64,000 nt of DNA from Hellea sp. Lineage in GTDB: Bacteria; Pseudomonadota; Alphaproteobacteria; Caulobacterales; Maricaulaceae. Position 1 is the first letter of the stretch, and each line of letters starts with the position of its first letter. The translations under genes were made by a program, and so were the position numbers. The notes beneath the pieces were generated by a model. That model was given only the letters and a program-made list of their open reading frames with translations, did no database searches and was not told where the DNA came from. Below, one piece after another: positions 21,627 through 31,873 of the stretch. The stretch spans positions 41,666 to 105,665 of the forward strand of contig JABABK010000006.1 in NCBI GenBank assembly GCA_014238285.1, in the 5' to 3' direction.

Positions 21627-23180
21627 TTAATACCCTAATTCTTTAGCTGCGTCGATAGCGCGGTGCACATCTAATAATCCAAACCCGTAACGCTGATCTT
21701 TCCCCATTTCGCCGTAAGGGCGAACCGTAGCTTCCAAAATATCCCGTAAAAGAAATGCTCTTTGATCACTTGGAATTCCATTCATATCCATTTCAGCCAA
21801 TAAAAGAGCTGCACAACCAGCAACATGCGGGGTCGCCATGGATGTCCCATTATAACTATCGTGGCGCTCATTTGGAACGCAAGAGAATATTCCAACACCG
21901 GGCGCGGAGAGATCAGGTTTTTGGTAAACAAAGTCGCCTTGTTGATGCACTTTCCCGCCGCTAAAACCTGCACAGCGGAATTCTACATCATGGGCTCCAA
22001 CGCCTAGAGTATAAATATCTGCACCAGGTTGTCCGCTGGTATTGAGCCCATTATTTCCGATTGCACCGACGACGAGCGTCCCTTGCATCAAAGCCGCCAT
22101 AAGTTGGCGCCTGTAAGGCGTCAAAAGTTGTGCATCAAACTGCAAATCGCCTAAAGACATATTAATTATGTCGGCTCCATTTTGGATGGCCCAGTCCATT
22201 CCAGCCAGAATTTGAGCGACAGTTCCGCTGCCTCTGTTTAGAACCAACCCCCCCATAATTTCACACTCAGGTGCTACACCAACCCATTGACCGCTACTTT
22301 TTCCGCCAGCTATTGAACCGGCGACATGAGTGCCATGGGTTGCTGAATCATGGGCGCTTGAGCCAGATACAGTATTTCCGTTACGATCAAATTCTGCCCA
22401 AGATGTTACTCGCCCTAGAAGATCAGGATGGGATGCATCTATACCCGTATCAAGAACCGCTACCTTTACCGCTAGGCCTGACGTAATATCTTTTCCCTTT
22501 TGTCCATAGGTCCCCCAAACGGCACTGGCACCACAACTGTGGACGCCCCAGGATTGAGATGAATATCTTGAAGAACCGATGCCCATACTTGGCTTAGCAG
22601 ACTTGGACACCGCGGGTGTCTCAATTTTCTTGTTCTCATAAATTCCGCCAATATCATCACGTTTTTCCGTAACAATTTTGCTCAAATTGTCTCGCGAAAC
22701 TGTAAACAAAACACTATTCGCATTTCGAAGTTTTGACGGTTGCTTCCGTTTGCTTTGAATAACAGATTTGTTGACGACATCAGAACTTAGAAACGCATCT
22801 TGTTTGAATGAAGTATTTTCATCTAAAAATAATTGCCCTTTCTTTCCGACACCAAAAACCTGCGATGCAAAGCTACCTTGGTTTCCACGCGGCGCCCGTG
22901 TTCTGGTTTTTACAATCGATTCTTTCTTTGCAGGGAGAAGTTCTCGAGGATCAACAATGGTTGAACGAAAGCGTTCTATCTGTGATGTTTTCGCCGAAAG
23001 TTCTTCCATGATTTGCTCTTCGACAGGCGACGCTTTCATTTGAACAATGACATCAAGCGTGTCTTTTCCTTCCGATTTATCCATTATTTCTTGGAACTGA
23101 AGCATATTCATTAGAAGTTCTCCTAAAGCGTTTTTTGGGATGATGTTTTGAGTTTTCATCCCTCCTTTGGTCCCAGCCAC
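21627..23180 (-). CDS. S8 family (subtilisin-like) serine peptidase, no signal peptide
   Basis: Catalytic motifs VAVLDTGIDASHPDL (Asp), HGTHVAGSIAG (His), YNGTSMATPHVAG (Ser); N-terminal ~230 aa contains an I9-like stretch; 5' end could be the GTG at 23180 or the ATG at 23159. Confidence 0.92.
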   Translation of the reverse strand: MAGTKGGMKTQNIIPKNALGELLMNMLQFQEIMDKSEGKDTLDVIVQMKASPVEEQIMEELSAKTSQIERFRSTIVDPRELLPAKKESIVKTRTRAPRGNQGSFASQVFGVGKKGQLFLDENTSFKQDAFLSSDVVNKSVIQSKRKQPSKLRNANSVLFTVSRDNLSKIVTEKRDDIGGIYENKKIETPAVSKSAKPSMGIGSSRYSSQSWGVHSCGASAVWGTYGQKGKDITSGLAVKVAVLDTGIDASHPDLLGRVTSWAEFDRNGNTVSGSSAHDSATHGTHVAGSIAGGKSSGQWVGVAPECEIMGGLVLNRGSGTVAQILAGMDWAIQNGADIINMSLGDLQFDAQLLTPYRRQLMAALMQGTLVVGAIGNNGLNTSGQPGADIYTLGVGAHDVEFRCAGFSGGKVHQQGDFVYQKPDLSAPGVGIFSCVPNERHDSYNGTSMATPHVAGCAALLLAEMDMNGIPSDQRAFLLRDILEATVRPYGEMGKDQRYGFGLLDVHRAIDAAKELGY

Positions 23181-23306
23181 TATAACAGAATAAAAAAAAT
23201 GACGCCGTGACGAAAGTCACATCGCTTGAACGAAAAACATGTTAAGTGATCCGAACTACTGGGGGGAAAACAACGGGTAAAGTAGAATATTTGTTGAGGC
23301 ATTTAC

Positions 23307-24200
23307 ATGGGATATGATCAAAATTTCTTAAACGGACATACAATACCTCTGCCTCAACCGAGCCAAAGTACGCTAGAAGCCTCATTCAATGATGGCGAAT
23401 ATGTCGGCCATTCTAGATATTCTCTTCTATTTAATAAAAACCGCGGGTTTGCTTTTTGCTCAGCTCACAATATTGACGGGCAAACACTTCGACCCGCACA
23501 ATTATCCAACCGAAGATTCAGGCCAGACCCCCTAATCAATCCTAGAGAGCTACAGATAGAAAATGATCGCGGGTATAAATTTAACGATTGGGACCGCGGA
23601 CATCTTGCACGGCGAAAAAGTTTGTCCTGGGGCTTAGATGACGATGAAACAATAATAGCCGAACAAGAAAGCGATTTTTATTCTAATATTGTCCCACAAC
23701 ATGAAAACTTACATGATGATGCTTGGGGGGAAATCGAAGATTGGATGCTGGAAAAATCCTTGTCAGGCTCGAAAAGAGCCTGTGTTTTCACTGGCCCTGT
23801 ATTTACAGAAAATGACCCATCACATAAAAATGCAGATGACCAAATTCCTTTTCAAATACCAGCAGGTTTTTGGAAAGTGATTGTTGTCCCAGATGGAAGT
23901 GAAATCAAATCTGCCTCATTTCTTGTCTGGCAAAGGGACTATGATAGCCCCACACCCTTACCTTTTGCACCAATTTTGGAACAAGTTCGCCTCACGACAA
24001 TAGAAGTAATCACAGGATTATCTTTTCACGACCTTAGTCAAAAAGATGTCATATTATTCGCAGCTCAAAGCAGACAAAGAGATGCTATAGCCTCTATAGC
24101 TCGAGCCCAGTCTTTTGGCGGTCGCATAAGGAATGCACTTTCTCGGCCAAAACCATCGAGATCGAACGCAATATTATCGTCAGCTGACATCATTTTTTGA
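23307..24200 (+). CDS. DNA/RNA non-specific endonuclease (NUC1/EndoG-like beta-beta-alpha-Me)
   Basis: YKFNDWDRGHLARRKSLSWG DRGH motif and FYSNIVPQHENLHDDAWGEIEDWM; no signal peptide. Confidence 0.88.
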   Translation: MGYDQNFLNGHTIPLPQPSQSTLEASFNDGEYVGHSRYSLLFNKNRGFAFCSAHNIDGQTLRPAQLSNRRFRPDPLINPRELQIENDRGYKFNDWDRGHLARRKSLSWGLDDDETIIAEQESDFYSNIVPQHENLHDDAWGEIEDWMLEKSLSGSKRACVFTGPVFTENDPSHKNADDQIPFQIPAGFWKVIVVPDGSEIKSASFLVWQRDYDSPTPLPFAPILEQVRLTTIEVITGLSFHDLSQKDVILFAAQSRQRDAIASIARAQSFGGRIRNALSRPKPSRSNAILSSADIIF

Positions 24201-24239
24201 AATATGCGCTTTGGTTCTACCCAAACACGCGCCGCAACC

Positions 24240-25199
24240 TCATGCCTGACCTGCATTCATAAACTTCTTAATATGATCACAGACCATTTTTGGGCTTTCG
24301 ATTTCCAAATGATGTCCCGTATCAGTAATTAATTTTACCTTGGCTTGCGGAACATATTGCCGAAGGCCGTCTCGCGGAGAATCCCAATGCGAAGGATCTG
24401 CATCCCCCCATAAAATTAGCGTAGGTTGAGGCGCTCCGGAAAATTCGCCCTCATGGGACATAAAATAAACCTGCCGCAAAGACGACATGCAATTGCATGC
24501 GCCCTTTGCAAACATATGTTGTGATATCTTGATCAATTCCTCAATTAAGTCCGCGTGACGTTCGGGTTTGTAGATAACATGCGGATAAGTTTTTTCACCG
24601 AATACAGGTTCCGTTCGCGAAGCTATAAGCTGAGCAACATACGGAATTCTAACAATTATTCCGCCAAGTTTCGGGATACCTGTCACTAATCTCACAAATT
24701 TCTCAGCTGTCCGGCCAACCCATTTTCGTTCAGTCTTGATGTCCGTTGCCTGCATAAGAACCAGTTTTGTAATTAAGTCTGGACGTTCACGGGCAGCTCT
24801 CATGGCGCCATAGGTTGCAACGCAGGGTGCTGTCAGCGTGTAGGATTTAAACTCTAAGGCTTCGAGCGTTTCAATTATTGCTTTCGCGTGATCCTTGACA
24901 CCAAAGCCATATCCAGCTTTAGGGAAAGAAAACCCAAAACTTGGTTGTTCAATACAAACAATACTGACGCTATCATCAAATTGCGAAAAAACATCGTCAA
25001 AATGTTCAACCAGATTCGGTGGATCACAAAGGAAAACGACAGCATGCGGGGAACTCCGTTTTACTCGAACACGGATATGTGTGTCCGAGAGTTCCAACAT
25101 TCTCACACCATCTCTTGTGGAGGTAACGTCTTGCCAATTTACCCTTGCATAGCGGCGCATTAAGCGCCAACGGTCATAGGCTGCACCATTCATGGTCAA
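24240..25199 (-). CDS. Alpha/beta hydrolase
   Basis: VVFLCDPPNLVEHFDDVF...TLILWGDADPSHWDSPRDGLRQYVPQAKVKLITDTGHHLEIESP. Confidence 0.78.
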   Translation of the reverse strand: MTMNGAAYDRWRLMRRYARVNWQDVTSTRDGVRMLELSDTHIRVRVKRSSPHAVVFLCDPPNLVEHFDDVFSQFDDSVSIVCIEQPSFGFSFPKAGYGFGVKDHAKAIIETLEALEFKSYTLTAPCVATYGAMRAARERPDLITKLVLMQATDIKTERKWVGRTAEKFVRLVTGIPKLGGIIVRIPYVAQLIASRTEPVFGEKTYPHVIYKPERHADLIEELIKISQHMFAKGACNCMSSLRQVYFMSHEGEFSGAPQPTLILWGDADPSHWDSPRDGLRQYVPQAKVKLITDTGHHLEIESPKMVCDHIKKFMNAGQA

Positions 25200-25229
25200 A
25201 TCCTTAGCGTGTCCTTCCGCTAGGTTTCC

Positions 25230-25946
25230 CTACCCAAACACGCGCCGTAAAATCTCGCTCGTGCGTTTGGCCGGATTGTCCCGTATAGCTTTTTCTTCCA
25301 CCGCAACATATTTGAACAGGCCTTTCAGGCCATAATCGACACCGTGAGAAATCAGATCGTTTTTCGCATCAGCGCCTAGTCTTGGCGCGAAAGGTATACT
25401 TCTAAGTTGACCAGATACATCGTCCACGAGCCGTAATGCTCCGGTTTGCCCCAGCGCATTTTCCATAATTGGCGTGAACAGGCTGGCAAGACTAGAGCCC
25501 GTTGTTTTATGAAGATATTGTGTCGCTGCATCATCGGGTCCGCGCACTATATTGATGGCATCGCTGATCGACAGAGAGCTAATCGCATCGACAAATATGT
25601 TCTTGGCGACCGGGGCGGCTTTTTCAGCGCCGCGGTTAAGCTGCTGATGCAGCTCGTTCATGATCCCGTCCGCTCCGACAACTTTGAGAGCAGATTGTAC
25701 ATCGCGGAGTGTTTTCGGTAGAGGCACTTGAATAGAACCATTTTTCCAAAACCCGTTGAGAATACCAACCGTACCAATGGCGTGACCGACACCATTATTC
25801 AGCGCCGCTTTAATACCGCGTGCCGCGTCCGCTTGAGTTAAGCCAAAACTTGGTAGTCCGCCCGGCAGCGTATCCAAGGTCTCACACGCGCTCAACAGCG
25901 CCGTTGATGATAAGCCTAATAGAATAAATCGACGATCCAGTTCCAT
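25230..25946 (-). CDS. DUF4197-like lipoprotein
   Basis: Lipobox LLSACE; LTQADAARGIKAALNNGVGHAIG...GLKGLFKYVAVEEKAIRDNPAKRTSEILRRVFG. Confidence 0.82.
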   Translation of the reverse strand: MELDRRFILLGLSSTALLSACETLDTLPGGLPSFGLTQADAARGIKAALNNGVGHAIGTVGILNGFWKNGSIQVPLPKTLRDVQSALKVVGADGIMNELHQQLNRGAEKAAPVAKNIFVDAISSLSISDAINIVRGPDDAATQYLHKTTGSSLASLFTPIMENALGQTGALRLVDDVSGQLRSIPFAPRLGADAKNDLISHGVDYGLKGLFKYVAVEEKAIRDNPAKRTSEILRRVFG

Positions 25947-26037
25947 AATGTATTCCTCCTAGTTGGATTATGGCCTGAATTGCCGAGTAATCAAGTTTTT
26001 GCTACAGTCATTGTCAGAAATCAGGTTGAAGATGGTT

Positions 26038-26379
26038 ATGAGTAAAGATGAAATATCAGAAGAAAAGCTCGCGCTTTATCGTGCGCTCATCGCTCCTCAC
26101 CCCGATATCGAGCTTAAAGGCGCGAAAAAATTGTCATACACCTCTATCAATGGCCATATGTTTACAATGATGACCAAAGACGGGCGGCTCGGCATTCGCC
26201 TGTCCAAAAACGACCAGAAGGCCTTTATCGAAAAATTTGACACGATTGGCTTTAAAAACCACGGTTACAACATCAAAGATTACGTTCAAGTACCAGAGGC
26301 TATGATATCGGACCCGGGTGCGTTTGGGTCTTATCTAGAAATGAGTTTGGCCTATACGAAAACCCTAAAACCGAAATAA
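26038..26379 (+). CDS. TfoX N-terminal-like small protein
   Basis: GAKKLSYTSINGHMFTMMTKDGRLGIRLSKNDQKAFIEKF; start at MSKDE. Confidence 0.5.
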   Translation: MSKDEISEEKLALYRALIAPHPDIELKGAKKLSYTSINGHMFTMMTKDGRLGIRLSKNDQKAFIEKFDTIGFKNHGYNIKDYVQVPEAMISDPGAFGSYLEMSLAYTKTLKPK

Positions 26380-27288
26380 TTAGGCGTCACTGACATAAGG
26401 CTTAATCATCCGGTCCAAAGTCATAGACAGCTTCACCACGCCGCCCGTACGCCATTCAAGCCTTTTCATTTTATCACAGTTCATAATGCTAACCGCATTG
26501 CGGTCCGCTGCTTCGGGTAAATCATAAACGCAACCGGTCGCAGCCTTTAGCGGCCCTAAAACATCTCTACGGTCCACGATAAAATCTGCAACGTTAAACG
26601 CGCCGCCGGAAACTCTAATGGGATCAGCCCGCAAAAGGGCGGCAACAGCGCGTGCCGCGTCTTCTCCGTGAATTTCAGAGGCGGCAAATGGCTTGATCGG
26701 TTTTCCGGTTAGATAGGCTTTGAATAATGGCTGCCATTTATGGGGCCGGCCAGGTCCCGCTGGGCCGTAGACATTCGCGAGCCGTAGACTAAATGTCATG
26801 AAGTTTGGCGTGTTCATTTGTTCAAGGACTTTTTCGGCCTCGTATTTTACTTTGCCGTAAAGATTGACCGGCTTGGGCTCATCAGACTCATAAAGGTCAA
26901 TCCCGCCTTCTTGGTCCCCGTAAACTTCTTGAGATGACAAAAATACAAACCGGGAAATACCCGCCTTTTTCGCTTGTTTGAAAAGCGCGACACTGCCGCC
27001 TAAATTTTTAAACGCAAAGGCTTTTGCATCATCGCCCTGGCCGCCAACATAACGTCCCGGCAAGTGATCCAGCGCGGCGTGTACGAAACAATCAGTCCCT
27101 TCTAAAACAGGCTGATAATCAAAATTCAGACCCAGCTCAGCCTGCACGAAACGCACTGGCGAAGAGAAGTAATTAGCTTTGTGGGATGTCCGCCCCAATA
27201 TGGTGACATCATAGCCTTCTGATAAAAGCTCTTCGACAATGAAACGGCCAACATAGCCCGAACCGCCTGATATGACGGCCTTAGGCAT
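26380..27288 (-). CDS. NAD-dependent epimerase/dehydratase (extended SDR)
   Basis: AVISGGSGYVGRFIVEELLSEGYDVTILGR; VFLSSQEVYGDQ...NLYGKVKYEAEKV. Confidence 0.85.
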   Translation of the reverse strand: MPKAVISGGSGYVGRFIVEELLSEGYDVTILGRTSHKANYFSSPVRFVQAELGLNFDYQPVLEGTDCFVHAALDHLPGRYVGGQGDDAKAFAFKNLGGSVALFKQAKKAGISRFVFLSSQEVYGDQEGGIDLYESDEPKPVNLYGKVKYEAEKVLEQMNTPNFMTFSLRLANVYGPAGPGRPHKWQPLFKAYLTGKPIKPFAASEIHGEDAARAVAALLRADPIRVSGGAFNVADFIVDRRDVLGPLKAATGCVYDLPEAADRNAVSIMNCDKMKRLEWRTGGVVKLSMTLDRMIKPYVSDA

Positions 27289-27306
27289 ATGCGCGCCCGA
27301 CTCGGA

Positions 27307-29106
27307 TTAATAAACCCGCTTTTTGGGTTTAATATAATCAATATCATCCGACATGGTATAGTCATGAACCGGGCGGTAATTAATCTTCACCTTGTTCTTA
27401 TCATAGTCATACCAAGCCAAAGTATGCTTCATCCAAGTCTTGTCATTGCGATCCGGATAGTCTTCATGAGCGTGCGCGCCTCGGCTTTCTTTGCGGTTAG
27501 CCGCAGACTGGATTGTCACATTGGCTTGTCCCAAAAGATTATCAAGCTCAAGCGTTTCCATGAGGTCAGTATTCCAGACCAGCGTCTTATCAGATACAGA
27601 AACATCTTTCATCATATCGGCGATGGCGCCAACCTTGGTTACGCCTTCACTCAGGCTATCTTCGGTTCTGAAAACGGCGCAATGATCTTGCATGGCCTTT
27701 TGAAGGGTCAGGCGGATATCGGCTGTTTTGGTTGCGCCATCAGCATTGCGGAATTTTTCTAGGCGGGCGATTGAATTAGCGCCGGCATCTTTTGGCAAAG
27801 CCTTTTGTTTTGCATTTGGTTTTAGAATTTCGCCGCAACGAAGACCTGCTGCGCGTCCAAACACCACCAAGTCAATGAGCGAGTTAGAACCTAAACGATT
27901 AGCGCCGTGTACAGAGACACAGGCCGCCTCGCCAACAGCCATAAGGCCTGGCACAACACTATCTGGGTTCTTACCTTTTTTAGTGACGACTTCACCGTGA
28001 TAATTAGTTTGAATACCGCCCATATTATAATGGCAGGTCGGCAGAACCGGAATAGGCTCTTTATTGACATCAACACCCGCAAATATTTTCGCGCTTTCTG
28101 AAATGCCGGGCAGACGCGCGGCAAGAATGTCAGGATCAAGGTGATCGAGATGCAAATAAATATGATCTTTATTAGGACCAACACCGCGGCCTTCACGAAT
28201 TTCTAGGGTCATGGCGCGAGAAACGACGTCGCGCGAAGCCAAGTCTTTGGCCGACGGTGCATAGCGCTCCATAAAGCGCTCGCCTTCGGAGTTGGTGAGA
28301 TAGCCGCCTTCGCCGCGTGAGCCTTCAGTGATGAGACAACCTGCACCGTAAATGCCTGTTGGGTGGAACTGTACAAATTCCATATCTTGTAGTGGTAAGC
28401 CTGCGCGAAGGACCATGGCGTTGCCATCGCCCGTACAAGTGTGGGCGGAGGTACAAGAGAAGAACGTCCGCCCATAGCCACCCGTTGCGAGGATAACCGT
28501 TTGCGAGCGGAAACGATGAAGCGTGCCATCATCAAGTTTCCAAGCGGTAATACCGCGGCACACGCCGTCTTCCATGATCAGATCAAGGGCGAAATATTCA
28601 ATAAAGAACTCGGCTTTCCGGCGCACGGATTGTCCATAAAGCGTGTGAAGCATGGCATGACCTGTGCGGTCAGCGGCGGCGCATGTGCGCTGCGCTTCCG
28701 GGCCTTCGCCCATATTTTGCATCATGCCGCCAAAGGGACGCTGATAAATTTTGCCTTCATCGGTTCTAGAAAATGGCATGCCCCAATGTTCGAGCTCGTA
28801 AACCGCCTTTGGAGCTTCCTTGCAAAGATACTCGATGGAATCTTGGTCACCGAGCCAGTCTGACCCTTTGACAGTATCGAACATATGCCAGCGCCAATCA
28901 TCGTCGCTCATATTGCCAAGAGAGGCAGCAATACCGCCCTGGGCCGCAACCGTATGTGAACGGGTCGGGAAAACTTTAGTGACACAGGCGGTTTTGAGGC
29001 CTTCCTGCGCTGCGCCCAGAGTTGCGCGCAGGCCAGATCCACCGGCTCCGACGACGACGACGTCGTAAGTATGATCAATCCATTCAGTCTTGTTTGGCTT
29101 AGTCAT
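27307..29106 (-). CDS. sdhA: Succinate dehydrogenase flavoprotein subunit
   Basis: [49 protein letters not shown]. Confidence 0.97.
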   Translation of the reverse strand: MTKPNKTEWIDHTYDVVVVGAGGSGLRATLGAAQEGLKTACVTKVFPTRSHTVAAQGGIAASLGNMSDDDWRWHMFDTVKGSDWLGDQDSIEYLCKEAPKAVYELEHWGMPFSRTDEGKIYQRPFGGMMQNMGEGPEAQRTCAAADRTGHAMLHTLYGQSVRRKAEFFIEYFALDLIMEDGVCRGITAWKLDDGTLHRFRSQTVILATGGYGRTFFSCTSAHTCTGDGNAMVLRAGLPLQDMEFVQFHPTGIYGAGCLITEGSRGEGGYLTNSEGERFMERYAPSAKDLASRDVVSRAMTLEIREGRGVGPNKDHIYLHLDHLDPDILAARLPGISESAKIFAGVDVNKEPIPVLPTCHYNMGGIQTNYHGEVVTKKGKNPDSVVPGLMAVGEAACVSVHGANRLGSNSLIDLVVFGRAAGLRCGEILKPNAKQKALPKDAGANSIARLEKFRNADGATKTADIRLTLQKAMQDHCAVFRTEDSLSEGVTKVGAIADMMKDVSVSDKTLVWNTDLMETLELDNLLGQANVTIQSAANRKESRGAHAHEDYPDRNDKTWMKHTLAWYDYDKNKVKINYRPVHDYTMSDDIDYIKPKKRVY

Positions 29107-29107
29107 G

Positions 29108-29446
29108 CTAGGCTCCCAGCCACATCGTCAAAATTACAAATACAGAAATAGCCCAAGCGACAAAACCGACAAGACGGTTAGCCAAGAGGCTGAAAGACTT
29201 CATGCCGCCATCCAGATAATCCAGAATGACTTCGTCAAATTCGAGCTTACTGTACCAAATCATACCCGTTAGAAACAAAAGAGCCGAGATTGCGCCAAAG
29301 GGCGACGTTAGCCATTCCGTAAAACCACTTACGCGTCCGGATAAAGCGCAGACAAATCCAAAAAGGAAAAACGGCAAAGACAAAATCATCAATGTGCCAG
29401 TCCAGCCTTTGAGACGGTGGTGGAATGTTCCTGATCCTTTAGTCAT
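29108..29446 (-). CDS. sdhD: Succinate dehydrogenase membrane anchor subunit
   Basis: Position between sdhC and sdhA and hydrophobic profile. Confidence 0.85.
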   Translation of the reverse strand: MTKGSGTFHHRLKGWTGTLMILSLPFFLFGFVCALSGRVSGFTEWLTSPFGAISALLFLTGMIWYSKLEFDEVILDYLDGGMKSFSLLANRLVGFVAWAISVFVILTMWLGA

Positions 29447-29447
29447 T

Positions 29448-29834
29448 TTATGCTCCCAGCGCCATATAGGTACAACCGGCCGCGCCTATAACAGATAAAG
29501 CGATCATGACCCAAGACATGGTGTTATTGGCGGCTGGTTCTAAATAATTTCCGCGATCCCATATCAAATGACGAAGCTGCGCAAAAGCCGTGAAGATTAA
29601 CGCGAAGAAACCTACAAAAAATCCAATCCATCCCAAGGGCGAATATAATAGCCCTTCGAGAGGCACATGGCCGGTAGATTTGAAAAACAATAGTCCAAAA
29701 GCGAGCTTGATCATGAAAACATAGGAAATGACGGTCGTAATTCGATGCAAAATCGAAGACAACATAGCGGGGTGCCAGCGCCAAATCTGCAAATGCGGCG
29801 CCATTGGCCGCTTATCATTCCACTCACTCGACAT
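29448..29834 (-). CDS. sdhC: Succinate dehydrogenase cytochrome b556 subunit
   Basis: RPMAPHLQIWRWHPAMLSSILHRITTVISY, SdhC signature; RHLIWD. Confidence 0.93.
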   Translation of the reverse strand: MSSEWNDKRPMAPHLQIWRWHPAMLSSILHRITTVISYVFMIKLAFGLLFFKSTGHVPLEGLLYSPLGWIGFFVGFFALIFTAFAQLRHLIWDRGNYLEPAANNTMSWVMIALSVIGAAGCTYMALGA

Positions 29835-29962
29835 TAAAGGACTCCTTTAGGGGTGCTAAGGCGTAAATTACAGTTGGCATAGCCAGAGTCAATGATTACA
29901 GCAATGCTCTTGGCGTATAGATTGTCGCGCTCTATAAGACTTATTTTTCCGGAGAGGGAAAT

Positions 29963-31813
29963 ATGAAGAATTCTATCATTTACGGGGCTGCTTTTGTGGC
30001 GCTTACATCATTTTCAGCTCAATTTACGGCTCTGGCCGACCCTGCCGGTTTTTGCGGCGATGGTGATATTATTATATTGGACGGTCAGCAGCAATGCCTT
30101 GTCAGAGACGACTTAAGCAAACTTATCCATGATTACGAAACCTATACCCAGCAAAGTAATCCGTACTCGGCCGGACAAGAAGGCGACAAAGAAGCCCTTA
30201 GAAAGCTGCCGGATGTATCGCCTGAAAACACCGAAGAGACCCAGAAGACTATTGAAGGTTTCCAAAACAGGTTAAATGCTATTTCAACCCATGGATTTAC
30301 AGACAGTGACAAACTCAATCATAGTCTGTTGGGTTTTGTGCTGGCTCAAACAAATCGCCGCATGCCCTTTGACGAAGACCGTATCCCTTTCACCAATGAC
30401 TCCGGTTTTTTCAACGAATTAAGTTATATTTCGAGGCAAACTCAATTTGAAAAACCCGGAGACTATGAAGCCTTTGCAGCCCGTCTTTCTGCGCTGCCTC
30501 AATATTTTGGGCAACACAAAGCCAATATGCGACGCGGTATAAAAACAGGTTACACGGCCTCTGTCGAAGTTCTGCCGGGCATTATTGAGGTCATTGAAAC
30601 GCTTTCAAATTCTGACGCCCAAACCCATCCTTATTTTGCGCCGTTTAAATCTTTCCCTGATTCCATAGACGAGACTGAGCGTAAGCGTCTTAAAGCCCTA
30701 GGAGTAGCGGCTTTAGATAATGCCGTATTGCCTGCCTATAAAGACCTTCATGAGTTTATGCAGGACGAGTATTTGCCTAAAGCCCGAACCGTGGTCGGTA
30801 TTGGCACGACGCCTGAGGGCCGCGCTTATTATGCTTCACTTGTAAGATATTTCACCACCCTCGACGTAACCCCTGACGAAGTTCACGAACTGGGCTTAAA
30901 AGAAGTCGCCCGTATTCGCGGCGAAATGGATGAAATTATTAAGAGCGTAGATTTTAAAGGCTCGTTTTCTGAATTCCTCGAATTCCTTCGCACCGATCCA
31001 CAGTTTTACGCCAAAACAGAAGACGAGCTTCTTAAAGAAGCAGCCTGGCTTGCCAAACAAGTTGACGGTAAAATGCCGGAGTATTTCCGCACCTTGCCAA
31101 GGCTCTCTTACGGCGTCATTCCAGTTCCCAAGGAAATCGCGGCTAATTACACGACAGGGCGATATTGGGGCGGCAATCCAGAACACGGTAAAGCCGGCAA
31201 TTATGTTGTAAATACTTACAATCTGACCCAGCGCCCGCTTTATAACCTACCAGCTCTGACCTTGCATGAAGGCGTGCCCGGCCATCATCACCAAATTAGC
31301 TTAGGACAAGAGCTCAAAAACGTCCCTGACTTTCGTAAAAATCTTTATCCAAATGCCTTTGGCGAAGGCTGGGGGCTTTACGCTGAAAAAGTTGGCATGG
31401 AGATGGGCATTTATAAAACGCCCTATGAGAACTTTGGCCGTCTTTCCTATGAAATGTGGCGGGCTTGCCGATTGGTGGTTGATACAGGCATGCACTGGAA
31501 AGGCTGGACTCGTGAACAAGCCGAAGAGTGTTTTTTCGATAACTCTGCACTCGCGGCCCATAACATTAAAACCGAAGTAGAACGTTATATCAGCTGGCCC
31601 GGTCAAGCTCTTGCTTATAAAATTGGAGAACTGAAAATACTGGAACTTCGAAACAAGGCAGAGGCCGCTTTGGGTGACAAATTTTCAATTCGAGATTTTC
31701 ACGATGCCGTCCTTCTTGAAGGTGGATTGCCGCTCAATATTTTGGACGAACGTGTCACCGCTTGGATCGCCAAACAAAAAAAGCCTAAATCCGCCGCTCA
31801 AACCGCACCATAA
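29963..31813 (+). CDS. DUF885-family predicted metallopeptidase, exported
   Basis: Signal peptide; ALTLHEGVPGHHHQISLGQEL zinc-binding-like motif; NAFGEGWGLYAEKVGMEMG. Confidence 0.88.
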   Translation: MKNSIIYGAAFVALTSFSAQFTALADPAGFCGDGDIIILDGQQQCLVRDDLSKLIHDYETYTQQSNPYSAGQEGDKEALRKLPDVSPENTEETQKTIEGFQNRLNAISTHGFTDSDKLNHSLLGFVLAQTNRRMPFDEDRIPFTNDSGFFNELSYISRQTQFEKPGDYEAFAARLSALPQYFGQHKANMRRGIKTGYTASVEVLPGIIEVIETLSNSDAQTHPYFAPFKSFPDSIDETERKRLKALGVAALDNAVLPAYKDLHEFMQDEYLPKARTVVGIGTTPEGRAYYASLVRYFTTLDVTPDEVHELGLKEVARIRGEMDEIIKSVDFKGSFSEFLEFLRTDPQFYAKTEDELLKEAAWLAKQVDGKMPEYFRTLPRLSYGVIPVPKEIAANYTTGRYWGGNPEHGKAGNYVVNTYNLTQRPLYNLPALTLHEGVPGHHHQISLGQELKNVPDFRKNLYPNAFGEGWGLYAEKVGMEMGIYKTPYENFGRLSYEMWRACRLVVDTGMHWKGWTREQAEECFFDNSALAAHNIKTEVERYISWPGQALAYKIGELKILELRNKAEAALGDKFSIRDFHDAVLLEGGLPLNILDERVTAWIAKQKKPKSAAQTAP

Positions 31814-31826
31814 TAAATCCATAAAA

Positions 31827-31851
31827 AAGGCCGCCTAAATTAGGCGGCCTT
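31827..31851 (+). terminator. Rho-independent terminator
   Basis: aaggccgccta-aat-taggcggcctt, A-rich on both sides. Confidence 0.85.
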
Positions 31852-31873
31852 AAAAATAGATTATCTATTATTC

